Below are positions 26,705 through 36,116 of a stretch of 64,000 nucleotides of DNA, one piece after another. Every line of letters starts with the position of its first letter. The first letter of the stretch is position 1. The translations under genes and the position numbers were made by a program. The notes beneath the pieces were generated by a model. It saw nothing but the letters and a program-made list of their open reading frames with translations. It was not told the origin of the DNA and ran no database searches. Source of the stretch: Linderina pennispora. Lineage: Eukaryota > Kickxellomycota > Kickxellomycetes > Kickxellales > Kickxellaceae. The stretch spans positions 868,001 through 932,000 of the forward strand of contig NW_024468251.1 in the NCBI RefSeq assembly GCF_002104995.1. The letters are read 5' to 3'.

Positions 26705-27731
26705 CTAGAACATGACACCAGAGACAGCGACTGGCAACCAGAGGCAGACTAGGGCCATCATAGGGGCAGTAGTCATGGCACCATTCGACTCGGTCGACGA
26801 CTTGGGGGCAGCAGACGACTTGGGGCGGCAGACGACTTGGGGGCGGCAGACGAGTGTCCCGACGAGGCAGAGCCCTCTTCCTCATCATCGATCGAGTCCA
26901 GCTCGCTGGCAGCGTCTGACTCCTCAGCCTTTATCCGAAACCGCGACAGAGACATCGGCAGCACCCGACGCAACAGGGGAGCCGGAGGAACCAGCAGAGC
27001 CAGCCGGAGCAGAGACGGCAGGAGCGCCCGACGAGCCACTGCCCGAGCCGTTGCCCGAAGCGTTACCGCTCTCCGAAGAGCTGCCGCTGCCCGAAGAGCT
27101 GCCGCTGCTCGAAGAGTTGCCGCTGCCCGAAGAGTTGCCGCTGGAGGCATTGCTCTTCGAACTGTCATTGCTAGATGCGTTGGAGTTCGAGGAGTTGCTG
27201 CTCGAGGCGTTGGCATTTGGTGCGTTGTTGCTCGAAGCCTTGTCGTTCGAGGAGCTGTTGCTCGAAGCGTTAGTGTTTGACGAGCTATTGCTCGAAGTGT
27301 CAGCGCCCGACGACCGAAGTCACGCCGACGAACCCGACGAGTTCGAAGAACCCGAAGAGCTGTTAGTGTTCGAGACGCTGGTGCTCGAAGTGTTAGTGTT
27401 CGGGGTTTTGTTATCCGAGTTGTTGTTGGTGTTCGAGGTGTCGTTCGTAGTGTCGTTTGAGGCATCTGTTTGAGGTGTTGTTACTGGTGTTGTCCGATGC
27501 TGGCTGGGTCTCAGAAGCAGCAGCCGCCCTCTGGGTCTTGGCGGGAGGGGGAACAGCAGTGTTGGTCACGACAACAGCCTCACCAAGGACACCGTTGTGA
27601 GCAACAGGATCAATCTGGCCGTTTGAGCCTGCGGGAGCAGGGGTGTCTCCCTCGGCATCAATCTTCTGGGCCTGAACGGCGGAGGCAGCAAAAATGGTGG
27701 CAAGAGCAAGAGCGGTAGTGGAGAACTTCAT
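26705..27731 (-). CDS. Secreted Ser/Asn/Thr-rich GPI-type cell wall protein
   Basis: The first residues are a classical signal peptide (M-K-F-S-T-T-A-L-A-L-A-T-I-F-A-A-S-A-V-Q-A-Q). They are followed by about 65 ordinary polar residues and a long tract of Ser, Asn, Gly and Thr in repeats such as S-S-N-S-S. Near the end an S-S-A-A-P-K repeat precedes a polar segment and a hydrophobic tail (M-M-A-L-V-C-L-W-L-P-V-A-V-S-G-V-M-F) ending at the stop at 26705, which looks like a GPI attachment signal. The frame changes at about three places in the repeat, including one missing C in a CCCCC run near 26831. No catalytic domain is seen; a structural or adhesive role at the wall is inferred. Confidence 0.65.
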
Positions 27732-28184
27732 CTTTGATAAAAAGGCGCGGGGGTGTTCGTTATAAAAGAGGAGAATCTAGGGTAAAGGGTGCGGGAAAGG
27801 GTGCGGGAAAGACACAAAGTAGAGGGAACAGGTAGAGAAGAGAGTGAAGGAGATATGGTGGTCAAGTGAAAGAGCAATGCAAGAGATGAGGCAGCAACAG
27901 GATTTAAGGAATTGCATCCCCGAGGATGCGCAGGCTGCCGCACTGCGAGCCGCTCCTCGCACCGAAATTTGGAAATGGGAACAGGTAAACAGACCGCGGT
28001 CTCCCACCAGGTCGTTTATGTCTTGGAATGATTGACACTACTGACGTATTGGAAACCACTTTTGGATGCATGGCTGTGCACCGAGCTACAATCAGGTGTA
28101 CACGCGTTTGAAGAGATTCAGCCGTCGATCACTATATTGAAGGCCTATTATTAGAAGTAGTGGGTAAATCGGCTTGCCATTTAG
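27732..28184. other. Intergenic region, nothing recognised
   Basis: The 3' end of the tRNA methyltransferase gene lies to the right and the start of the wall protein gene to the left, so this holds the promoter of the wall protein (minus strand). No distinct motif beyond a C/T-rich minus strand (27780-27870). Confidence 0.4.
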
Positions 28185-29730
28185 CTAGAAGCAGGCATCG
28201 CCAGTTGCAACCAGCATAAGGTTCTCAGGGGATGTTGCACGCGGCGCATAGTAGACCAGTTCAGCATTGGGCAGCCCCAGATGCTGGCGGACGTACTGGA
28301 CACGGCCAATGTCGATAAACCGCTTGATGGCGTGGCCAATGCGGGTGCGGCTGTCTTGTGTGAACAGCGACGGGTCTTGCTTTGCGTCAGACAGCTGCGC
28401 AGGCACGTTGATCGCCCAGCTGGACATGGAGGTTAGGCGATAGAACAACTCGCGCTGGCCATCGTCCCATGCATTATCATTATCTGGCTGAGTGCGGGGA
28501 ATAGCTTGTGACAAATAGTCATGGTCCAGCATCATCGAGTACTTGCACACCTGGTGGCAGCAAAGTGCAATCGCCATTCCAACCACCTTACCACCAGCAT
28601 TCTGGTAGTTTTCCAGGCACTTGATGGTCAGGTCGGTAGCAGCACCACACAGGTGCTTCGAGTAGGCGACTATCGGGCGCAGACGAATTTGCCCAGTTGC
28701 TTCATCAACGAACTGCAGCTCCTTGATTTGGCCAAGGTCGAGGTCCCGGATATCGATGAGGATGCGGTGGAAATGGTCGTGCGCCGATTTTTCTTGGCCT
28801 GAATCTTCTTGAATGATTTGGAACTTCCGGCGTGCGTTCTGACGGTCCACCAGGACGATTCGTATTACCGGCCTTGCGCCTCGTCTCAAGCACCGAATGG
28901 ACGTATACTGACAGTTCGCCCTTGCCGGCTCCAAACTCGACAAAACAGAACTCCTGGGTTCAGCATCCCCCGCTGATCCATGTGGCCGACTAGCGACGAC
29001 TGCTGTCGGGCATATTTTTGATTCTGCTTCCAGCTTTTGGGCTGGTCAACTGCAGTGTGTGAGGTGACATCCATTTTGAACTCTGCCGAAACATGGACCG
29101 CATCGAGCAGGTCTGCAAACGATGCTGCTGCCATATCTCCAGCAGGTAGTTGTGCACAAGGCACGCCCTCAAGGTATTTGGCAATGATAGGCCGCATCAA
29201 GGGACTCCATCGCTTCTGCTGACAAACTGCTAGGTGTTGCGTCGCGTACCAATCGGACGAGTCGGATTCAGGCGACAGATATAAAAGCTCGCCTGGCTTG
29301 ACCTATTAGTCTGGCATCTGCCTTTGCTAGCCCTTCCTCGCTCCATGTCTTTCCGCATTCAGCAAATGTGCCTGTTCCGTAATTGGGCGGTGGCAGTGAC
29401 ACATTGAGATCAGGATTCACATATGCAGGCTGGACTGCAGGGGGTCGCGCATTGCACAGGCTGGCCATGTGCCTTTTTAGCCTGTGGATATCGACCGAGT
29501 GGGACCGGTCGTAAGGGCACGGGACGCGCTGGCTCTGGCCATCCTGCAGCACTGAGTGTTCGCCGCAGTACTTGCTGCCTGCTTTGGTTCGTGAACGGAC
29601 AGTATCTGCCCTTATCAGCAACGTAGTGGTGGCAGCGATTCTCGCCGGCTCCAGGCGGTTTCGTTAGATCGCGCTTTGCCTCCTTTGGCTTCTTTGCTGG
29701 TGAAGCTACACACGTATCACTGCGACTCAT
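28185..29730 (-). CDS. TRM13: tRNA 2'-O-methyltransferase TRM13
   Basis: TRM13 methylates the ribose at position 4 in the acceptor stem of certain tRNAs. The N terminus shows the TRM13 CCCH zinc finger (C-H-H-Y-V-A-D-K-G-R-Y-C, then Y-C-G-E-H), followed by a CHHC finger (C-P-Y-D-R-S-H-S-V ... H-R-L-K-R-H ... C-N-A). The methyltransferase domain contains V-E-F-G-A-G-K-G-E-L-S as the SAM-binding loop, a D-I-R-D-L-D-L strand, A-Y-S-K-H-L-C-G-A-A-T-D-L and A-L-C-C-H, all typical of the family. Conserved blocks fall in successive frames, with about four single-base gains (near 29600, 29270-29200, 28930 and 28830), so it is probably a functional gene with sequence errors. A short intron at the second break cannot be excluded. 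Confidence 0.9.
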
Positions 29731-29866
29731 CGCCTAAAGGGGGTCTTTTGTATGTGTTATTTGGGTAGGAACAGGGGGAGAAGTGATAGCATCAAAGGTC
29801 GTGGGAGTCCAATCCAGTGGGGCAGGACATGATGGGGTCTCACTCGATCTTTATCTTTTGGGAGCT

Positions 29867-30544
29867 CATACATCTGCAGCTGCGTTTGCGCTCGCATGTT
29901 TCTTCCTCAGAAAATGAGCTCGTCTGCCCTTGACGCAGCTACGGCTTCCTGTGTCCAAACCCACCGCAGTACAGGCATAGGTTATACTCTATGCGGCGCT
30001 GGCGTTCCTCTGGGGCTAGCGGACCCTCGCGGTGGACATTGGAGTAGCCAACGGTCCCCTCGATGGCCATACACTTGTCGATAAAATGCTCTAGGGAGAT
30101 GAACGAGCCATGTGGCGCCATTAGTTCCTGGATCGATTCCCTGAGACCGAGGTAGAAGATTTCGATCAGCATAGGTTGGTCTAGCTCGAGAGTCTGGGCG
30201 AGCTCTTGGAACGTGGTGGCATAGTGCTCAACGGACTTGGTTTGGCGGAGGCACATAAGATCCTTCATGGTGTGCAGGTGCTTGGGCCTCAGATCGTGGC
30301 ACGTCGGGTTTAGGTTGTTGCTGGGCAGCGGCAGATACGGACAGTAGTATGCCTGCGCATCGGGTGTCCAGCTTCCCGTGGAAAAGCTCCTGTGATACTC
30401 GATAGCCTCGAGGCGCTGCTCAAGCTGCTCGATTTTGTCTTGCATGTAGGCTTGGGTCGCCTGGTGCTCCTCGAAACGAGACACACGGGCCTCGAGGCTT
30501 TCACCAAAGGAGGGCATCGTTGGTAGTGGCGCGACCGCTATCAC
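29867..30544 (-). mobile_element. Orphan Ty3/gypsy-type gag fragment
   Basis: The encoded protein starts with a coiled-coil-like Glu/Gln-rich segment, continues with a retrotransposon gag region (L-R-Q-T-K-S-V-E-H-Y-A-T-T-F-Q-E-L-A, then F-Y-L-G-L-R-E-S-I-Q-E-L), and ends in a zinc knuckle C-L-Y-C-G-G-F-G-H-R-K-P. A TAG falls just before the expected fourth ligand. One extra base there, as seen often in this window, would give a complete C-x2-C-x4-H-x4-C knuckle and a further 20 or so codons. The N-terminal capsid half looks shortened. No protease, reverse transcriptase, integrase or LTR is found; TRM13 begins 136 bases downstream. Either a relic or a domesticated gag. Confidence 0.7.
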
Positions 30545-30835
30545 TATGAGTGGATCTGACTGACATATTTACTGAAGTGGAATGTAGGGAAGAGAAAACA
30601 CTCGATCCGCCAGAGACACCCAGCGTCAAATTTATATGAGCCATCGGCGAATACAAAAGCACACTGATGCATATCACTACCAGACATTGAGCGGCATCAT
30701 ACAGTGTGGCGGCAAGTGCTTGGCATGTTTGCAGATTTAGTAACGGTCTATTGCTGATATCTTTCAAAAATACAATTCGACAAGTTTCCTTCTGCGACAC
30801 AGAAAAAACCCACCCCTGGTTAGTGTGTACATTGC

Positions 30836-33004
30836 TCAGTCGAGCATATCATCAATATCGCTGACGCGCTTGCGCGACAGCTGCTTGCGCTTGATCGGAT
30901 CAAGAATCTGCTTGCGCAGACGGACCTGGGTTGGCGTGACCTCGATCGCCTCGTCGGGGTTGACATAGGCGATGACCTCCTCGAGCGTCCAGGGCTTGAC
31001 CGGCGTCAGACGGACAGTCTCGTCCTTGCCTGCAGCGCGGATGTTGGTCAGCTGCTTGGCCTTGGTCGGGTTGACATCCAGATCGGCGCCATCCTTGCTC
31101 AGCTCGCCCACAACCATGCCAGGGTACATGTCTTCGCCGTTGCGAATGAACAGACGGCCACGCGGCTCGAGCATGTTCAGCGCATACGTGGTAGCGGTAC
31201 CAGACGACAGGCACACCATGCTGGCCTTGCGCGACTTCTCGAAGGCGCCGGCATACTCGCCGTAGCGGAGGAACGCGTGGTTCATGACACCAGTGCCGTG
31301 GGTGTCGTTCTTGAACTCGGACGCGTAGCCAAGCAGACCACGCGTCGGGATGTGGAACACAATGCGCGCCTTGTCAGCAATGTCAGTGAACGACTTGAGT
31401 TCGGCCTTGCGCTTGGTCAGCTTCTCGATGACCTGTGCCCGAGGATGCATGGTCGACATCGATTGTGATCTCCTCGTAGGGCTCGAGGATCTTTTTGCGG
31501 TTGTCGGGATCACGCTTGAACAGCACGCGCGGCGGAGTGACAGGACAGCTCAAAGCCCTCACGGCGCATAGTCTCAATGAGCACCGACAGCTGCAGCTCT
31601 CCGCGGCCGTGCACCTCAAGCGCCTCGGACTTGCCGTCAGTCGACGATCTGAAGCGCAACATTGGTCTCAGCCTCGCGGCGCAGGCGGTCCCGAATCATG
31701 CTCGATGTCAGCTGTGAGCCCTCGCGGCCGGCCAGCGGCGAGTCGTTGACAGAGAAGGTCATCGAAATGGTAGGCGGATCGACAGGGATGAACTCGAGCG
31801 GCTCGGTGACTTCAGGGCTGGCAACGGTCGAGTTGACACTGACGGTTGGCACGCCGCTGATGGTGATGACATCGCCAGCACCAGCTTGGGCCATGGGCAC
31901 CTGCTGCACACCGCTGCGCAGGAACAGCTTGGTGACCTTGCCCTCCTCCTTCACGTTGCCGGTCCCAGGCTCAAGAACGCGGATCTTGTCGCCGACACGC
32001 ACAGTTCCACTGGTGATGCGGCCCAATGCGCACTTTCCGAGGTACGAGTTGGCCTCGAGCTGCGTGACCAGCATCGAGAACGGTACATCGTCCCGCTCTC
32101 CCTTGGGCGACGGCACCCTGGCCAGGATCGCGTCCAGCAGCGGCACCATGCTACCGTCCGGACTTGCCATTGGCGTTGGTCGCCTCAATATACGAATTGG
32201 CCTGGGCCAAGTCACCCGAGCACCAGCCCTCCTTGGCCGACGCATACAGAATGTCGTACGCGGTCTGCTCGTCGCTGGCACCAAGAGCCATAAACAGCTC
32301 CAGCAGCTCAGAGTCGACTTCGTCGGGCCGGCTGGTGGCGCGATCAACCTTGTTCAAGACCACGAGCGGGATTCAGGCCACGGGCCAGGGCCTTGGTCAG
32401 GACAAACTTGGTCTGAGCCATCGGTCCCTCAGTGGCATCGACAACCAGAACAACACCGTCAACCATCGACAGGATGCGCTCGACCTCACCACCGAAATCA
32501 GCGTGCCCCGGTGTATCGATGATATTGATGCGGTGGTCGTTGTACGCCAGAGAGGTGACCTTGGACAGGAATTGTGATTCCGCGCTCCTTCTCTAGCGCA
32601 TTCGAGTCCATGACGCGGGTTTCTTGCATCGCGCTGGAACCAGCCAGGGCACCGGACTGCTTCAGAAGGCAGTCCACCAGCGAGGTCTTACCATGATCTA
32701 CATGAGCAATGATTCCAATGTTGCGGATCTTGTCCATTGGAATCATGTCTCCCAGATCGATCGACGAGGTAGTCTCTGCCTCTGCAGCAGCAGCAGAGTA
32801 GAACCGAATGCCAGCAGATGCCCTGGTACTAACAGCCACGTTAGAGGCAGTATATCTCTGCGAGTTGATTCCGCTCAAGGCGCCAACACTACGCTTGCCC
32901 GAGAGCATCGACAGGCAGCGCGAGCCGCTGTTACGGCCCAGCCGCTGAGCGTTGATCGGCCTGGCAACGCGACGACCGCCAACACGAAGGAAAGACTGCA
33001 GCAT
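30836..33004 (-). CDS. Mitochondrial BipA/TypA-like translational GTPase
   Basis: This is an EF-G-like GTPase of the BipA/TypA family, which acts on ribosomes or ribosome assembly in bacteria and organelles. An N-terminal extension of about 85 residues rich in Arg, Ser and Ala and lacking acids looks like a mitochondrial targeting signal. The G domain follows: [12 protein letters not shown] (G1), R-G-I-T-I (G2), [12 protein letters not shown] (G3) and V-L-N-K-V-D-R (G4). Later blocks typical of the family are [28 protein letters not shown] and a C-terminal domain ending near D-D-M-L-D. Six single-base gains shift the frame across the gene and no losses are seen. The bacterial relative is near 600 residues; with the presequence this one would be about 720. 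Confidence 0.88.
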
Positions 33005-33292
33005 TTGTTTGTGAATTCGACAAAAGGTGGTGTGGGGGCTGTGGAGAGAAAAATGAAAGCGGGCACCGATCGCAGATGAGAGATAGCGCAGAACCGCTGT
33101 GCCTGGCGCGGGGCATTAGCATAAATCTCCCCACCCCAAAAAAGACAGTCCAGAAATCAATTTCACATAATCGGTTGATCGGGAAGCTGATCTGACCCGC
33201 GTCTGGGTTTTGGCAGCAAGTGCTCAGCACGCTTTTCCTCTCCTTCACCTGTTGCACCACGTACGCAATTTTTTTCCTACACATAATTCGCA
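33005..33292. promoter_or_regulatory. Bidirectional promoter of BipA-like gene and FAP7
   Basis: Only 288 bases separate the two divergent start codons. It has a T-rich stretch just before FAP7 but no clear TATA box. Shared control of two ribosome-related genes is plausible but is inference from position only. Confidence 0.55.
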
Positions 33293-33841
33293 ATGAACAG
33301 TGACGATGCGCCGCAGAGCAAGCCACGGAGCACCCCTAATGTGCTGATCACTGGCACCCCGGGCACGGGCAAAACGACAACGGCAGAGATGGTCGCGATG
33401 GCCACTGGGCTGAAGAAGATCACGGTCGGTGATCTAGTCAAGGAGCGCACCCTGCACGACGGCTACAACGAGGAATTCGACACGTACTGGCTCAACGAGG
33501 ACAAGGTCGTTGACGAGATGGAGGACATGCTGGCGGACGGCGGCGTCTGCGTCGACTACCACACCTGCGACTTCTTCCCCAAGCGGTGGTTTGACCTGGT
33601 GGTTGTTCTGCGTGCGACCACCGACAAGGTGTTTGACAGACTGACGGAGCGCGGATACAAGCAGAACAAGATTTCGGAGAATATCGAGAGCGAGATCATG
33701 CAGGTGGTGCTGGACGAGGCGCGCGAGTCTTATGATGAGGAGATCATCATGGAGCTGCCCAGCAACACGGTTGATGAGATGGAGGACAATGTCGAAAAGA
33801 TCACTGCGTTTGTTGAGCAGTTCCGGCAGGCGCGCCAGTAG
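33293..33841 (+). CDS. FAP7: Adenylate kinase 6 homologue FAP7 (hCINAP)
   Basis: This 182-residue nuclear P-loop kinase/ATPase is needed in late 40S subunit maturation (18S rRNA 3' end processing) in yeast. The P-loop G-T-P-G-T-G-K-T-T is near residue 21. It is followed by the family-typical I-T-V-G-D-L-V-K-E, Y-H-T-C-D-F-F-P-K-R-W-F-D and L-R-A-T-T-D-K-V-F-D-R-L-T-E-R-G-Y blocks. The N-terminal 14 residues are variable. The gene is intact and intronless, unlike its BipA neighbour. Confidence 0.95.
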   Translation: MNSDDAPQSKPRSTPNVLITGTPGTGKTTTAEMVAMATGLKKITVGDLVKERTLHDGYNEEFDTYWLNEDKVVDEMEDMLADGGVCVDYHTCDFFPKRWFDLVVVLRATTDKVFDRLTERGYKQNKISENIESEIMQVVLDEARESYDEEIIMELPSNTVDEMEDNVEKITAFVEQFRQARQ

Positions 33842-34355
33842 ACAGTTTTATGTGCCGGCCCAGGGTCTGCTTTTGACATATGTCAATTCGTGCTCCATGT
33901 GAATACAGTGCATGCCTTCGAACGTGTCTTGATACTCCCCACCCGGCTGCCCGCCCCCCCGACCGGCCACGGTGCTTACTATGGCAGTGACGATCCTTAC
34001 GATAAATGGACGCCGGTGACTGCCAACTGTCACCTTCCTTATACGAGATGGCGCTGGCCGTAATCCGCGCACAAGCCAGACTGTCCCCGCGCTCGTTCTC
34101 ACGAGACGTGCTTGTCTCTGAAGCTGCAGTCCGTTATCTCTGGCAAACCTGTTTTCTCTTGGACGGGCGTGGATAGACGATGCAGTCCCGCCACTTGGCC
34201 TCGTGATTTCCTCGCCATGCAGCCATTCTGCTCAAATGCCAGCCGTGCTCAGGAGAGATGGAGCTCGCGCGGGTATAAAACGGACGCCGAAGGCGGCGAG
34301 CAGAAGGGACTGCACTATTTCTTTTTTCCGCTTCAGCTATTCTTCAACCCTAGTC
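33842..34355. other. Intergenic region with acid phosphatase promoter
   Basis: No gene seen. The right end carries a TATAAAA box at 34273-34279 and a pyrimidine-rich leader before the start codon at 34356. Confidence 0.5.
34273..34279 (+). promoter_or_regulatory. TATA box of the acid phosphatase gene
   Basis: TATAAAA, 83 bases upstream of the start codon, followed by a C/T-rich leader. Confidence 0.6.
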
Positions 34356-35970
34356 ATGTCACCCTCGCAGGCCAGCAGAGCGCCCACCGGAGACGCAGCC
34401 ATCCCGAACCCGACCAAGGCACGGCTGCCGCAGCTGACCGGCGAGTTTGTGAAGAAACACTACCCCAGCGGACTCCAGGTCATCCACGTCGACGTGCTGA
34501 ACCGCCACGGCGAGCGCACGCCCATCACACACAAGATGCCCCATGTCACGCCCCGGAACTGGAACTATTGCGGCGACTCCAACAGAATGCACGCTGACTT
34601 TCTGAAGGCTGTGGACTCGCATACCGGCGACGGCAAGCCAACCGCATGGCAGTCGTACATCTTCAAGAGCGACGAGCGCGATGTCGGGAAGGTGTTTGGC
34701 ACCACAGAGTCGCAAGGCCAGCACGCCAGTGACACGTCCAAAACCACGGCGGCTACCTGTAGCTTCGGGCAGCTCACGGATGTTGGGCGCCAGAGCATGT
34801 CGGCGCTGGGCACACATCTGCGCGATCTGTACGTGAACACACTCGGATTCCTTCCGTCCACGCTGCCCCAGTCCCACAGCGGATATGCAGAGGACCTGTA
34901 TCTGCGCAGCACCTCGTTCACCCGTGCATTCGAGTCTTTGCAGCATCTGCTGGGCGGGCTGTATCCCAATCTGCCTGCCAACGCGCCTACCTACCGCGTT
35001 AATGTGCGGCCTGCCAACCGCGACAACATGTTCCCCAACTTTGACTGCAAGAACATGGCCGGCCATGTTCATGGAGTTCAACAACAAGTCGCTGGAGCTG
35101 TGGGCTGGCGAGTACGAGCAATTGCGCCGCGACCTGGAGAAAATTCCCGCTGTGCGCGAGTTCTTCGACACCGAGTTCAATCCTGGACGTCATCGCGTTG
35201 CCATTTCAACCATGGATACGCTGTGGCCCATGCGTGCCCACGGCATGAAGATGCCCGAGGGCGTTACTGACGAGATCCTGACGCGCCTTTCGATGATGTC
35301 TGTAGTAGAGTACATGTACTCTTTGGAGCTGTCCCCGAGACTGGCTCGCATGCAAATCGGGCCGCTGGTCCACGAGCTTGTTGGCAACCTTGTCACGGCT
35401 GTAAAGGCGGACCGCGACGGGGCCAAGGCTCCACCCAAGATGGGCGTCTACTCTGGCCACGACACCACTGTCGGGCCACTGCTGTCAGTTTTTGGTGACC
35501 GTAAGACTGGGCCCGCGGTGCAGGCTCCAGTGGGACTCTTGTGGCCGCCGTTCTCGGCCAGCATACGCATTGAGCTGCTCAAGGACACAAAGACACCGTA
35601 CCCGACGGTGCGGCCGGCGTGGGAGGACGAACAGGCTGACCACTCAGACGACCTGACTAGGATCGCCCCCGAGCGCCGCGTGCGCCCCATCAACGTCCCC
35701 GACGACTTGTACCACTGGACGACCCAGAGGATCGGTGGCACAGCCACGGGTGCTGCCCAGCATGACCCGCGGGCCCTGCGTGGCTACTACGTGCGTGTCT
35801 GGTACAATGACCGGGAAATCCGGCTCCCTGCTTGCCGCGATGCGGGGGCACACCATACCGAGCTGGGCTCATCAGTGTGTACGCTGGACGGGTTCTTCAA
35901 GCAGGTCGCACGGTATGTGCCGAGCGAGGAGGAGGCAGCACAGGACTGCAATTTGATCTCCGCCAAGTGA
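34356..35970 (+). CDS. Histidine acid phosphatase family protein
   Basis: This protein belongs to the branch-2 histidine phosphatases. The catalytic R-H-G-E-R-T-P motif lies near residue 54 and the distal H-D pair in Y-S-G-H-D-T-T-V near residue 365. The closest style is the ACP2/ACPL2 (2-phosphoxylose phosphatase) group rather than secreted phytases. No signal peptide is visible in the N-terminal 40 residues, so location is uncertain. There is one frame change near 35065, where M-A-G-H-V should read M-A-G-M-F-M-E-F; one extra base explains it. Total about 537 residues, intronless. The substrate is not deducible; candidates are small phosphomonoesters or glycan phosphates. Confidence 0.82.
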
Positions 35971-35985
35971 AAAAAAAAAAAAAAA
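35970..35985 (+). repeat. A16 homopolymer directly after a stop codon
   Basis: The final A of the phosphatase TGA starts a run of 16 A. It is probably part of the short region between the two genes; run length may be inaccurate. Confidence 0.8.
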
Positions 35986-36116
35986 CGCTGGACTGGACCG
36001 TGGTTCAGTTCGATGAACTAGAGCCCGGCTCAGATCTCGATCTGCGCTGTGGCCTTCCTTTCTTCTTTTTTATCTTCCAGTTTCAATTATTTTCTCTTAC
36101 GGATTCATTTTTGCCA

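Noticed and set aside
26712-27473. Long plus-strand frame with L-P-E-E-L-P-L repeats
   Set aside because: It is the complement of the Ser/Asn/Gly repeat of the minus-strand wall protein, which has a signal peptide and a GPI tail. Repeats keep antisense frames open.
34356-35985. Acid phosphatase gene as a processed retrogene (intronless with A16 tail)
   Set aside because: The A run touches the stop codon, leaving no 3' UTR, a TATA box lies at the normal distance, and intronless genes are common here.
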